Shown here in pieces: positions 15,333-24,123 of a stretch of DNA of 64,000 nt; the stretch's first letter is position 1; every line of letters starts with the position of its first letter. The stretch is from Lamprocystis purpurea DSM 4197. GTDB lineage: Bacteria > Pseudomonadota > Gammaproteobacteria > Chromatiales > Chromatiaceae. The notes below the pieces were generated by a model. It was not told where the DNA came from and ran no database searches. It saw only the letters and a program-made list of their open reading frames with translations. A program made the translations under genes and the position numbers. The stretch covers positions 154,846 through 218,845 of the forward strand of contig NZ_KB902362.1 in NCBI RefSeq assembly GCF_000379525.1. The letters run 5' to 3'.

Positions 15333-16166
15333 TCATGCCGCGGTCCGCAGCAATGTGACGCCATAGGTAGAGACAAGAATTTCGGGATCCGCTTTCCCGA
15401 GGGCTAAACGTGTGCACTTTAGCATCTCCCGCGCCACGCGGGAAATGCCGGTCCGTTTCGGGTACAGGGGATAGTGGCTGTTATAGGTGTTGAGTACCCT
15501 GCTGGGGTGTACGATTCGCCTTGGGCTGATTTCGACGAATCCGTCCCGCAGGGTCTCCAGCAACCGGCGAAAAGCGGCTGGCTGCAAATCGTGATTCGAC
15601 CGCTCCGACACATCGAAGGTCAGCACGAAAAGCCCGCCTGGCTTGAGAACACGGCGAACTTCACGGATTGCTTCCCATGGTTCCGGCAAGTGCTCCAAGA
15701 CGCTGATGCAGTATGCATGGTCGAGGCTGCCATCCTCCAGTGGCAGCGCCGCGATATCCGACCGCAGGAATCGAACAGACCCCGGCTGAGTAGGCATCGT
15801 TCCGATCGCACGATGAAGCGCTTGCTCGGCCGCCGCATCAGTATCAATTGCCCGGACGTCAAACCCGAGCCTTGCCAGGGCGAAAGGGAAGAATGTCGCA
15901 CCGCTTCCCAGGTCCGCGACCGTTTCAGCGCTATTCGCCGCGGTGGCTGACAGAACGGCGAACTGTTGGTATACAAAGGGGTATTCCCATACCCGAATGC
16001 AATTATAAAGGGGCTCTCTGGGCCACCGGTACTCTACGCCGTGGGATTCCAGCCCGGTAAATTCCTGTTGGACCTTTTCCAAATGGGGAAAGATTGCTTT
16101 CCAGCGGTCGGAGTCGAGGTCGTCAAGTGACGCGAAGCCGGTTGTATCAAATGGAAGCTGAGTCAT
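15333..16166 (-). CDS. Class I SAM-dependent methyltransferase (surface-glycan cluster)
   Basis: About 277 residues from the ATG at 16166; a longer frame starting at 16286 would run into the upstream methyltransferase gene, so I prefer the shorter one. The Rossmann motif I is VADLGSGATFFPFALARLG, the acidic residue of motif II is in DVRAIDTD, and the later ISVLEHLPEPWEAIREVRRVLKPGGLF is typical of Methyltransf_11 enzymes. The substrate is unknown. Last gene of the 15.3-25.2 kb minus-strand glycan cluster, so sugar methylation or chain capping is plausible. Confidence 0.8.
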   Translation of the reverse strand: MTQLPFDTTGFASLDDLDSDRWKAIFPHLEKVQQEFTGLESHGVEYRWPREPLYNCIRVWEYPFVYQQFAVLSATAANSAETVADLGSGATFFPFALARLGFDVRAIDTDAAAEQALHRAIGTMPTQPGSVRFLRSDIAALPLEDGSLDHAYCISVLEHLPEPWEAIREVRRVLKPGGLFVLTFDVSERSNHDLQPAAFRRLLETLRDGFVEISPRRIVHPSRVLNTYNSHYPLYPKRTGISRVAREMLKCTRLALGKADPEILVSTYGVTLLRTAA

Positions 16167-16212
16167 TAGCGCCGCCGAAAAATCTCTTTTTTCACAGTGT
16201 GATGTGCTCGTT

Positions 16213-17283
16213 CTAAGTCTTCTTTCGCATGATCGAAAAAAGGTGATAATCGCCGGATCTGACATCCAGAGTCGCACGCTTTTCACTCGAAAGGGCTGCC
16301 ATCGCCAGCGCCTGATAGAGGTTTCCGGCGGTGGTGCGGAGGTTGGCGATGGTGCGTATCTGCATGACCGAAACCGCCAGTCGCCTTCTCCAGGTCAGGA
16401 TCCCTTGCCGGCCTCTCCGCGATGACGCGGGGCGTTGTTCGATTCCTGCGAAGTCCGGAAATCCGAGCGTCTCCAAGTGCTCTACAGCTAGATTACACTG
16501 GTTGCTTAAGCGGATGATGGCAGCAGGTGAAAAATATTGCATGTGTTCGAGGTCGACACGGAAGCCAACCCAGTCGCGGGCGACTGCCGGATCTGCTCCG
16601 GCCGCCCCGCCATTAGGCGTCCAGAGCAGCAACAATCCACCTGGCTTCAACATGTTCAGGGATCTGTGCAGGAGGTTCAGGGGACGCAAAGGATGCTCGA
16701 TGACATCGCTCATCACGACCACATCAAAACTCCCGAGATGGTCTTGACAGTTCTCAAGCATGTCTTCGCACACATTGAGATGCAAGCAGGTCTGCGCAAA
16801 TCGCACCGCTTCCGGAGCCGGATCCTGCCCGGCCACGTGCGCCCCGAGCGATTGCGCCTGCAGCATGAAGTATCCGAGTCCGCAACCAACGTCGAGCAGC
16901 CGCTTGCCAACGAGTGAGCGAGCGATGACATTGAGTCGCTGGAGGCGGATATCCTGCGGAGCAAAGCGCGCCGCATTCTGGCGCATTTCGTTCGCCCGAT
17001 CCTGATTCAAGCTGGAGGGACGGGTCGAGATCCAATAGCCCTCGCGATAATACTCACCGAGCGCCTTCTCGGAAGGCGTCGCGACCAGGTACCAAAGTGC
17101 ACAGGCCGAACAGTAGGCAAGCGGAAGTCCATCTGGCCGAAGCAACGCTGGTGCGTTTGTTGCTTCGCAGAGCGGGCAGTGTCGTTCTTGGAGGTGTTTT
17201 GCAGTCCATGGCGGCATCCGCGCATCAAGAGGTTCCAGTTTCGGCAGCGACATTGGCAATGTGCTTCGAGTAGATTCATCCAT
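16213..17283 (-). CDS. SAM-dependent methyltransferase with N-terminal zinc-ribbon-like module
   Basis: 356 residues. A Cys4 pair near residues 36-63 (CPLC ... YCSAC) resembles the putative zinc-binding lead-in common in sugar C-methyltransferases and related enzymes. The catalytic Rossmann domain follows: LLDVGCGLGYFMLQAQSLGAHV, then VVMSDVIEHPLRPLNLLHRSLNMLKPGGLLLLWTP. Overlaps the 3' end of the flippase gene by 8 bases, so it is cotranslated within the glycan operon. Exact substrate cannot be read from the sequence. Confidence 0.82.
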   Translation of the reverse strand: MDESTRSTLPMSLPKLEPLDARMPPWTAKHLQERHCPLCEATNAPALLRPDGLPLAYCSACALWYLVATPSEKALGEYYREGYWISTRPSSLNQDRANEMRQNAARFAPQDIRLQRLNVIARSLVGKRLLDVGCGLGYFMLQAQSLGAHVAGQDPAPEAVRFAQTCLHLNVCEDMLENCQDHLGSFDVVVMSDVIEHPLRPLNLLHRSLNMLKPGGLLLLWTPNGGAAGADPAVARDWVGFRVDLEHMQYFSPAAIIRLSNQCNLAVEHLETLGFPDFAGIEQRPASSRRGRQGILTWRRRLAVSVMQIRTIANLRTTAGNLYQALAMAALSSEKRATLDVRSGDYHLFSIMRKKT

Positions 17284-18655
17284 AGCGCCGACTGCTCAGC
17301 AGCTGAGATCGTGCATAGCTGACTGTCCATATCGTGTGCGCTATATACCCAAGTAAGTAGGCGCCAGCCAACCCCCGGCTTCCAAAGCCGTTCCCCAGTA
17401 ACCACCAAGCCGATATGAGAACAACGACGGCCCACCCGAGATTCATCATCAATCCTAACCACATCCTGCCGGATGCAGTGATGAAATGTCCTACCGGGGT
17501 TAAAATAGCCAGTAACCCCGCGGTCAGCGCAATCAGCCACAGCAAAGTGCCTTGGCCTGAGAACTCCTGACCGTATAGGGATAGCACCTCGTCACCCCAG
17601 ATACCCAGCATCCCAGCAATCGGCAGCGTGACGATTGCTGTCCCGCCCATGGCGGCGAAAAGCACCTTGCGGGCGGCACGAAGATCACCTTGTGCCAACA
17701 CCGAAGACAGGATCGGTATTGTCACCGCTCCAAGAACACTTGGAAGCAAGAGTAGAGCCATCCGCCACTGATTTGCCGCATTGAAGAGTCCCATCTCCCG
17801 ATAGCCGTCGGGCTGATTGACCAGCATCGCATTGGCAAGCCAGGTTACCGGCGCAACCATGGCTGCCGCCAGGCAGGCGGGAAGTGCAAAACGCCACAGA
17901 ATATCCGCCTCTGCCGCAAGGGACGTGAAACTGCGGCGGATACCAAACCGCCGACATTCCCTTACCACTGCAACTTCCATCATAACGCAACTCATCCCCG
18001 CGGCAAGCCCCGCACCCGCCACCGCCCCCGCGACCCCGTGAAGCCACGCACCAAGCAGCGTGAGCGTCGCACTGAACGCGCCGCAGGCGATGTTCAGAGA
18101 AGCGGCTGTCCGGAAGGCTTCAAGCCCTGCGAGCGCGCCTGATTGGACGCCGATAAGGCTGTTGAAGAAAAGCAATACGGTGCCAATCTGAAGGGTTCTT
18201 GCCAACGCCGGGGCAGCGAGTACCTGTTCGGCCAGAGCCGGCGCGGCAGCCAAGGTGCCGGCCGTGACGAGCGTCGCCAGCGCAAGGGATGCGGCATAGG
18301 CCAGTCCAAGTACGCTTCCGGCGCGGGCCGGGTCGGACTGACGCAGATCCGCGAGGTACTTGGTGACTGTTGTGCCGAGGCCGAGGCCGGCCAGGACCCC
18401 GAGCATGCCAAGGGTGCTGTTGACAACGCCAAGCGCGCCATATCCGTCAGCACCAAGGCAACGTGCCGCCAGAATTCCTCCAATTAGCATAAGACCTTGG
18501 ACGCCTGCGGTCCCCGCGGCCGACCAGCAGGCTCCAGTCAGCAGACGCCGACGAAGAGAGCCAACAGATCCGAACTGCAGGAAAGGGCCACGGGGTACCA
18601 GTCGCGCCCATGCGTGGACGGGAGATTCCGCTTCGCAACGATTAATAGCAATCAC
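17276..18655 (-). CDS. Wzx-type oligosaccharide flippase
   Basis: 459 residues and about twelve to fourteen hydrophobic segments, typical of the MATE/MOP-superfamily polysaccharide flippases that move undecaprenyl-diphosphate-linked glycans across the inner membrane. Characteristic early block: ILAARCLGADGYGALGVVNSTLGMLGVLAGLGLGT, then TKYLADLR. The first 30 or so residues before the first helix may not be translated; a downstream GTG is possible. It is the only exporter in the cluster, which implies the glycan is built on a lipid carrier. Confidence 0.85.
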   Translation of the reverse strand: MIAINRCEAESPVHAWARLVPRGPFLQFGSVGSLRRRLLTGACWSAAGTAGVQGLMLIGGILAARCLGADGYGALGVVNSTLGMLGVLAGLGLGTTVTKYLADLRQSDPARAGSVLGLAYAASLALATLVTAGTLAAAPALAEQVLAAPALARTLQIGTVLLFFNSLIGVQSGALAGLEAFRTAASLNIACGAFSATLTLLGAWLHGVAGAVAGAGLAAGMSCVMMEVAVVRECRRFGIRRSFTSLAAEADILWRFALPACLAAAMVAPVTWLANAMLVNQPDGYREMGLFNAANQWRMALLLLPSVLGAVTIPILSSVLAQGDLRAARKVLFAAMGGTAIVTLPIAGMLGIWGDEVLSLYGQEFSGQGTLLWLIALTAGLLAILTPVGHFITASGRMWLGLMMNLGWAVVVLISAWWLLGNGFGSRGLAGAYLLGYIAHTIWTVSYARSQLLSSRRYG

Positions 18656-18667
18656 CGTTTAGGCCGA

Positions 18668-19837
18668 TCACGCGTGCAAGCCCTTGACCAACGGTGAGCA
18701 GGTTTGGCTTCCTTCCTCATCATGAGAAACGGAGATCGGTCGCAGGCGGCGGTAGGCAGCCAGCGTTTCGGCCGCGGCATGGTCCCAGGTGAATTCGCTT
18801 TTCAAACGTGCGCCAAGGTCGGAACGCGGCGGCGCATCCCACGCGGATAGTACAGAAGACCGAATCGAATCAGCGTCTCCAGGGTCACAGCACCAGACTG
18901 CGCTGCCGAAATACTCACCAATAGGGCCATGGCAGCTAACAACACAGTTCGCGCCACAGACTGCAGCTTCCATTGTCGCGAGTCCAGGGCTTTCACGAAA
19001 ACTGGGGAGTACGTGAACCTTCGCGTTGCGATAGATCGCGGGAAGCTCATCGTGCGGTCTGTGTTCTACAAACCAGGTATTCCCTCTTATCCTGGCAGCG
19101 CGGCGGCACGCATCGAGATACCTTGCGCAAGTCGGCTGGCCGACCAGCACAAGCGGAATCTCGGGGTGATTGGTCAGTGCCTGGATCAAACGCAACTGAT
19201 TCTTGACCGGCTCTACTCGTCCAACCTGCAACACGTACGGCTCGGCAGGTATGCCTGCCGGTCGTATGGCACTATGCTGATGACGTTCCGTTGCAGACCT
19301 TTCAATACCGTTACGCACGACAGTCGCCTTACAGCGAATGCTCGGAACATTGAAAAAATTAACGATGCTCTCAAGCTCCGCGTACGAATTTGGAAGCAGA
19401 GCATCCGCTAGCGTCAGCATCTCACGGGCCGCGGAGTTACGGCGTCGCGCCCGTGAAGTATGAGGCGCAATCAGGCCGGCGAGCCTGGGGAACACGGACG
19501 CCAAGATACGGCCGGGCCAATGTGCACCGTACCGAATGACATGAGGGTCGCATTGCGCCGGACGTGAATCCCAGAATATGGGTGACAAGACCAGCGGGAG
19601 GCCGGCTGAGACGGCGTTTGCGCATTGTCTTACGCTATAGACGCTGGTCTGAATGTTAAAAACGTGAATAATGTCGTAGCCACTGATGTCAGGGGCAAGT
19701 TCGAGAGATACATCCACAGCTAATTCGCGACGGAGCAGGGCCGCCCGCGTATGCTCCATCTGGATGGTATCGCCGCCTGGGCGGAGAAAGGTATCCGGAC
19801 GGTTTTGGAAGAGCACTTTCAACATGCGGGATTTCAC
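18668..19837 (-). CDS. Glycosyltransferase family 4
   Basis: 389 residues with the GT-B layout. The N-terminal half has PGGDTIQMEHTRAAL and YDIIHVFNIQTS. The C-terminal nucleotide-sugar half has VLQVGRVEPVKNQLRLIQAL, VHVLPSFRESPGLATMEAAVCGANCVVS (the E-x7-E-like region) and a closing ERLAAYRRL-like helix. The start overlaps the stop of the next upstream gene by 4 bases (ATGA), which fixes the start at 19837. Sugar specificity unknown. Confidence 0.87.
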   Translation of the reverse strand: MKSRMLKVLFQNRPDTFLRPGGDTIQMEHTRAALLRRELAVDVSLELAPDISGYDIIHVFNIQTSVYSVRQCANAVSAGLPLVLSPIFWDSRPAQCDPHVIRYGAHWPGRILASVFPRLAGLIAPHTSRARRRNSAAREMLTLADALLPNSYAELESIVNFFNVPSIRCKATVVRNGIERSATERHQHSAIRPAGIPAEPYVLQVGRVEPVKNQLRLIQALTNHPEIPLVLVGQPTCARYLDACRRAARIRGNTWFVEHRPHDELPAIYRNAKVHVLPSFRESPGLATMEAAVCGANCVVSCHGPIGEYFGSAVWCCDPGDADSIRSSVLSAWDAPPRSDLGARLKSEFTWDHAAAETLAAYRRLRPISVSHDEEGSQTCSPLVKGLHA

Positions 19838-20784
19838 CGGTTGGTTGGGCTCGCTGATGAAAGCGATGCAGTGGACCTGTTATCATGCGGCGCGGCACTT
19901 TCAAGGGGCGTGTTGACGGCCCGTCCGGTCCATGCCAACAGCAGCGCCCGTATCGGTGTGCGGCGACGATACCGCAGGCTGCGCACCATCGCCCGAGCCG
20001 TCAGATAGAGCGCACGACCGGCCGTGAACAAGATTCTGGTCACGCGATGGTCGGCCAGTTTTCCCGCCAGGAGCACATGTCCGCGCGCCACCTGGTATTC
20101 GTAGAACAGGCCGCCGTGGCGCGATGAACCTGATCCCTCGTGGATGACGAGCAAATGTTCCACGCAGACAATGGCGCGGCCGGTGCGGACCGCTCGGGCG
20201 GTCAGGTCGATATCCTCACCGTACATGAAAAAATCCTCGTCGAAGAGCGCTCCGTTGTGAGCGAGTGCGGCATCGACAAGGAGGCAGCAGCCGCTCAGAT
20301 AAGAAAACGAGCCGGGCCACGGCACGCGGGATACATGGCCAAGGAAAGGCTGGTACCAGTAGTAGCCGACGTCGTCATCGCCCCACCGGATGCGTGGGGA
20401 AACAAGTGCGGCGTCCGGATGAGTGGCAGCCGCAAGCAGGAGTCCGGCAACCAGTCCGGGCGTTGCCTCGGCGTCATTGTTGATCAACAGATAGTAATCG
20501 TGGCCTCCGGTGCTCTCCTGGTCATCCCGGATGACTTGATTGATGGCTTTGCCGAAACCGAGATTAGTGTCGTTGAACCGGGTTCTAATGATGAAGCGGC
20601 AGCGTCTGTCGTTCAAGGACGAGAGGATTGCTTCGAGTCTGTGCCGTTCATCCTGGTCGGCGGAGTTATCGACCAGGACGAGGGTATCGATGGCCTGGCC
20701 GGATAAGGACGCCAGACAGCGCTCGGTCTTATCGGCGCCGAAATAGTTGATGACGATCGCACATAAAAGACCGGACGCCCCCAT
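19834..20784 (-). CDS. Glycosyltransferase family 2 (rhamnosyltransferase-like)
   Basis: About 316 residues from the ATG at 20784. A longer frame would run more than 100 bases into the next upstream gene and adds no family sequence. GT-A motifs are clear: CAIVINYFGADKTERCLASL, LVLVDNSADQDE, NLGFGKAINQ, YYLLINNDAEATPGLV (DxD-type metal site at NND) and the acceptor-side GEDIDLTARAVRTG. Resembles dTDP-rhamnosyltransferases and similar O-antigen enzymes. Confidence 0.85.
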   Translation of the reverse strand: MGASGLLCAIVINYFGADKTERCLASLSGQAIDTLVLVDNSADQDERHRLEAILSSLNDRRCRFIIRTRFNDTNLGFGKAINQVIRDDQESTGGHDYYLLINNDAEATPGLVAGLLLAAATHPDAALVSPRIRWGDDDVGYYWYQPFLGHVSRVPWPGSFSYLSGCCLLVDAALAHNGALFDEDFFMYGEDIDLTARAVRTGRAIVCVEHLLVIHEGSGSSRHGGLFYEYQVARGHVLLAGKLADHRVTRILFTAGRALYLTARAMVRSLRYRRRTPIRALLLAWTGRAVNTPLESAAPHDNRSTASLSSASPTNR

Positions 20785-20833
20785 GATGAGAGGCTGATGC
20801 CGCGGGTCGTATGGAGTGCATGGGCTCAAGGCG

Positions 20834-21850
20834 TTAACCGGCGGCCCCATGGGCGAAGCGTAAGAGGGTGACATATTCGTCCACCATGCGGCGGATGCTA
20901 AAACGTGCCACCGCCGCTTGTCGGGCCGCGTGGCCCATACGAACGAGAGCATCGGGTTGCGCCGCTAACTCACGGATGGCGGACGCAAAGGCCGCCGGAT
21001 CGTCTTGTGAGCAAAGCCGGCCGGTCACGCCATCGTCGATGACCTCGGGTAGTGCTGAGGTTCGGGTTGCAACGACGGGGGTGGCGCAAGCCATCGCTTC
21101 AATCGCCACTAAACCTAACCCTTCAAGCCGGGTGGGGAACAGCAGCAGATCTGCCCGACGATAAGCCTCCCTGATTGACAACTGGTCCAGACGCCCGAGA
21201 ACGCGGGCATTCGGGATAGCTGCCAGGCCGGCGGTGGTGCGCAGACCGACAGTATAATCGAGATCAAAACCGGCACCAAGTTCCCGCATAATGGGTGCAA
21301 TAAGGTCAACCCCTTTTCGTCGGGTGAGATTCCCGACAAAGAGCAGTCGCACTGGCCGGTTGCCAAGCCGGTCGTGACCTGCGGGGGGCGGGGTAAAAAA
21401 GTCCGTGTCGATACCGTTAATAATGACCTGTGGCCTGGACCCATGCAAGACACGATGATGCGCGTTTGCCGTATACTCACTGACTGCGACCTGTACGTCG
21501 GAAGCACGCATGCTTGCCTTCTCGAAATGGCGCACCAGTGTCTCGTGGAAGATCGCCTGCGCGAAGCTGCGATAAGATCGCAATGCCGGGTCTAAGACGA
21601 ACAGGTGCTCGACGGTGATCAGGGGCACTGGCGGGCGATGAAAAGCAAAGCCATTCCAGGTGTTGGCAATAATGCAATCGGTTCGGGACGGTGGCGTGAC
21701 GCTTTTCAGTGCCCAGGGAACATACTGCCAGTGGTGTTTGAAGGCTTGCTCGATCGCTTCATGTCCGGCGGTTGTTAACCCGTCGGCGAGGGTGTGGGTA
21801 AAGACGTCGCTTCCACTTCCGCCCTGAGTATAAGGAAGCCACACTTTCAT
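20834..21850 (-). CDS. Glycosyltransferase family 4
   Basis: 338 residues from the ATG at 21850 (MKVWLPYTQGGSGSDVFTH). A longer frame extends upstream but carries no family sequence. GT-B motifs: PYTQGGSGSDVFTHTLADGL, VSEYTANAHHRV, INGIDTDFFTPP, LLFVGNLTRRKGVDLIAPIM, and the conserved RLEGLGLVAIEAMACATPVVATRTSALPEVI. The gene is separated from the methyltransferase upstream by a long inverted repeat (21932-22080). Confidence 0.87.
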   Translation of the reverse strand: MKVWLPYTQGGSGSDVFTHTLADGLTTAGHEAIEQAFKHHWQYVPWALKSVTPPSRTDCIIANTWNGFAFHRPPVPLITVEHLFVLDPALRSYRSFAQAIFHETLVRHFEKASMRASDVQVAVSEYTANAHHRVLHGSRPQVIINGIDTDFFTPPPAGHDRLGNRPVRLLFVGNLTRRKGVDLIAPIMRELGAGFDLDYTVGLRTTAGLAAIPNARVLGRLDQLSIREAYRRADLLLFPTRLEGLGLVAIEAMACATPVVATRTSALPEVIDDGVTGRLCSQDDPAAFASAIRELAAQPDALVRMGHAARQAAVARFSIRRMVDEYVTLLRFAHGAAG

Positions 21851-21931
21851 GGTGTGACTCGGATTTCCGGTCCGTTTGGTGATCCAGAAGATGGACGACA
21901 CCGAGGGCTCATACCACGAAGGTTCGTGTTG

Positions 21932-22080
21932 ACCGGGGTGGCCTTGATCATCGTTCCGGCCGTAGGGTGGACAAGCGCTAGCGCAGTCCACCGAATCCCG
22001 TGCCGCCGCTGGTGGACTGCGCTGCGCTTGTCCACCCTACGATGTCCGGTGGCCGGAACCGTGATCAAGGCCACCGGGGT
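21932..22080. repeat. Long imperfect inverted repeat (about 70-base arms)
   Basis: Left arm 21932-21992 and right arm 22011-22080 are reverse complements apart from two small substitutions, a one-base difference in the tip arm (agcgctagcgc versus agcgcagcgc) and a 9-10 base insertion (accggacatc when read in the left-arm direction). The loop is 18 bases. The inner arms carry gtagggtggacaagcgc and gcgcagtccacc, a palindromic word of the REP/MITE type. The right arm touches the stop codon of the methyltransferase gene at 22080. It could be a mobile palindromic element or a strong RNA hairpin that tunes expression between the two glycan genes. Confidence 0.85.
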
Positions 22081-22847
22081 CATGAGGCGCTCGTGCGAGC
22101 AGATGGCGCTCGCGGTTCAGGATGCGTCATCAGAAAGGTCATGGTGGGATAGGTTGGACTGCAGGTCTTGAGGACGACGTCGGGCAGACGCCGGACCACG
22201 TCGGACACCAACCAAGGTTTTTCGATTTGTACCATCAGTCGCAATGCCGGCGCGGCAACATCCTGAAAGCGAAGACCAGCACGACGAATCAACGAACGAA
22301 TACGACGCGGCCCCGGCGGGTCGCAGTCATAGCAGGGTCCGCGACGGCGGGCACGAAGATAGGGGCTGCGCAGAAAGTGCGGCAACCAACTCAGAAACCA
22401 GAGGCCGAAATGCGGCTCGCGCAGTGCCCAGCGATTCGGAACCGCAAGGTAAGCAAGGCCGTCCGGGCGCAAGACGCGTGCGATTTCCGTGAGATGCGCG
22501 AGTTGTTCGGTGAGGCCGCCGACATGCTCCAGCACGTGGTTGGATACCACGACGTCGAATGATCGGGCCGCAAACGGGAGCTGCACTCCGGTGACCGGGA
22601 TGAATTGGTATCCATCACACATGACGCGTTGGTCGACGCGGTCCACGGCGATCACCTGGCCTTGACTCCCGACCCGTTCGGCAAGCGCCGTCGTGATAAC
22701 GGCCGAACCGGCGCCAACTTCAAGTACGGTCAGACCACGTAACGACCGATTCAGCTCCAGAATGCGGACGATCTTCTCAGCCTTGCGACGGCGATGCGCA
22801 ATATCCAGATAGGCATGGGTTTGCCGTGAAGGCGCTGCGTTGATCAT
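22080..22847 (-). CDS. SAM-dependent methyltransferase (surface-glycan cluster)
   Basis: 255 residues from the ATG at 22847, which overlaps the stop of the upstream glycosyltransferase by 4 bases (ATGA); a longer frame has no family sequence. Motif I is LTVLEVGAGSAVITTALAERVG; VISVDR-type motif II follows (QVIAVDRVDQ). The post-motifs are VVVSNHVLEHVGGLTEQL and IARVLRPDGLAYLAVPNRWALREPHFGLWFLSWLP, typical of Methyltransf_11 proteins in polysaccharide loci. The stop codon lies at the edge of the long inverted repeat. Confidence 0.83.
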   Translation of the reverse strand: MINAAPSRQTHAYLDIAHRRRKAEKIVRILELNRSLRGLTVLEVGAGSAVITTALAERVGSQGQVIAVDRVDQRVMCDGYQFIPVTGVQLPFAARSFDVVVSNHVLEHVGGLTEQLAHLTEIARVLRPDGLAYLAVPNRWALREPHFGLWFLSWLPHFLRSPYLRARRRGPCYDCDPPGPRRIRSLIRRAGLRFQDVAAPALRLMVQIEKPWLVSDVVRRLPDVVLKTCSPTYPTMTFLMTHPEPRAPSARTSAS

Positions 22848-24112
22848 GACGGCCGGCACTGCGTAACAGCCGTGAGCGACGCAAACAGATCGGAGAAAGC
22901 CGCAGCGCTGGTTTTTCGGGAGAAATTGCGGATGACATGCGCGCGGGCGCGACTGGTCAGGGCCGGTGCCAGTGCAGCGTCGGACTGCAAGCGGCAAATG
23001 GCGTCGGCGATTTGCTCGGGTGAACGCTCATCGACCAACAGCCCCGTCTGCTCATGGATCACCGCGTCCGGAACCCCGCCAAGGCGCGTGGCAATGACGG
23101 GCACACCTGTGCTCATCGCCTCGATCAGCGTCAACCCCTGGGCCTCGACCCAGCCGTTGGCAGCGCGCCGTGATGGCCCGATGAACGCGTCGGCAGCCGC
23201 GAGATAGGCCGGGACCGTGTCGGATGCGATCCAGCCGGTGAAGGTCAGACGGTCACGGATGCCGAGTGCGGCGGCACAGTGCTCCAGGTCGCCTCGATCC
23301 TGGCCGTCGCCGACGATGAGCGCGGTGGTATCAGGTAACCGATTGTGCAGAAGTGCGACGGCGCGCAGCAGATCCTCAACGCCCTTCTCATTGACGAGAC
23401 GCCCTAAGAACACCAGCAGAGGTCCCTGCCCACGGCGATGACGTTGGCGGATCTCGACCGCGGCCTGATGCTGCGACTCATTCAATGGGTCCGTGGCGAC
23501 TCCCATCGGGATGCGGTGGGGCCGTTTGAGTGCGGGCACGAGATCCAGCACGGCACGTTCAGTGCAGGAGCTATTGACGGTCACCGCTGATGCGTTCTTG
23601 AGAGCGGCGCGCTTGGCCGCGGCCATCAAGTGTCCCCGCAACCCGAAGATGTCGCCTCCATGTACCGTGACGACCCATGGCGTCCGCCTCACCCGCTGTG
23701 CCAGCATTGCGGTGAACCCCTGAGGTAAGATCCAATGGGCATGGATGACGTCATAGCGCTGTGCCAGCAAGCGCCTCGCGACGGCGACTGTTTCAGCACC
23801 CACGAGGGCCGGAAGCTTGAGTCTGTTCAGCGGATGCTTGCGAAGATTGATCAGCGCACCCCCTTGGTAGCAGACGGTCTGCGCAGACTCGGGTAGCAGA
23901 TAACGGAAACGGATGACCGGCAGACCGCCAAGCAACTCACGCCGCGCGGCCCCTGGCGCGTGGGGCGCCAGGACGTCGACGTCCCACCCGAGTGTCTGAA
24001 GGTCCTGGGCGAGATGCAATACGAAGGGCGTCGTACTGTCGCCCTCCCATCGCGGGAAATTCGAGGTGATGCAAAGAATACGGCCAAGCCGTGTCCCCGG
24101 CGCTTGCATCAT
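22844..24112 (-). CDS. Glycosyltransferase family 4
   Basis: About 422 residues from the ATG at 24112; an alternative ATG follows immediately at 24109. A longer open frame upstream lies over the preceding GT2 gene and is discarded. GT-B signature: ILCITSNFPRWEGDSTTPFVLHLAQDLQTLG, VIHAHWILPQGFTAML, VTVHGGDIFGLRG, VTVNSSCTERAVLDL, LLVFLGRLVNEKGVEDLLRAV, and the donor-site GWVEAQGLTLIEAMSTGVPVIATRLGGVPDAV. Similar to enzymes that extend exopolysaccharide or colanic-acid-like chains. Confidence 0.88.
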   Translation of the reverse strand: MMQAPGTRLGRILCITSNFPRWEGDSTTPFVLHLAQDLQTLGWDVDVLAPHAPGAARRELLGGLPVIRFRYLLPESAQTVCYQGGALINLRKHPLNRLKLPALVGAETVAVARRLLAQRYDVIHAHWILPQGFTAMLAQRVRRTPWVVTVHGGDIFGLRGHLMAAAKRAALKNASAVTVNSSCTERAVLDLVPALKRPHRIPMGVATDPLNESQHQAAVEIRQRHRRGQGPLLVFLGRLVNEKGVEDLLRAVALLHNRLPDTTALIVGDGQDRGDLEHCAAALGIRDRLTFTGWIASDTVPAYLAAADAFIGPSRRAANGWVEAQGLTLIEAMSTGVPVIATRLGGVPDAVIHEQTGLLVDERSPEQIADAICRLQSDAALAPALTSRARAHVIRNFSRKTSAAAFSDLFASLTAVTQCRPS

Positions 24113-24123
24113 GCGGTCGCCGG

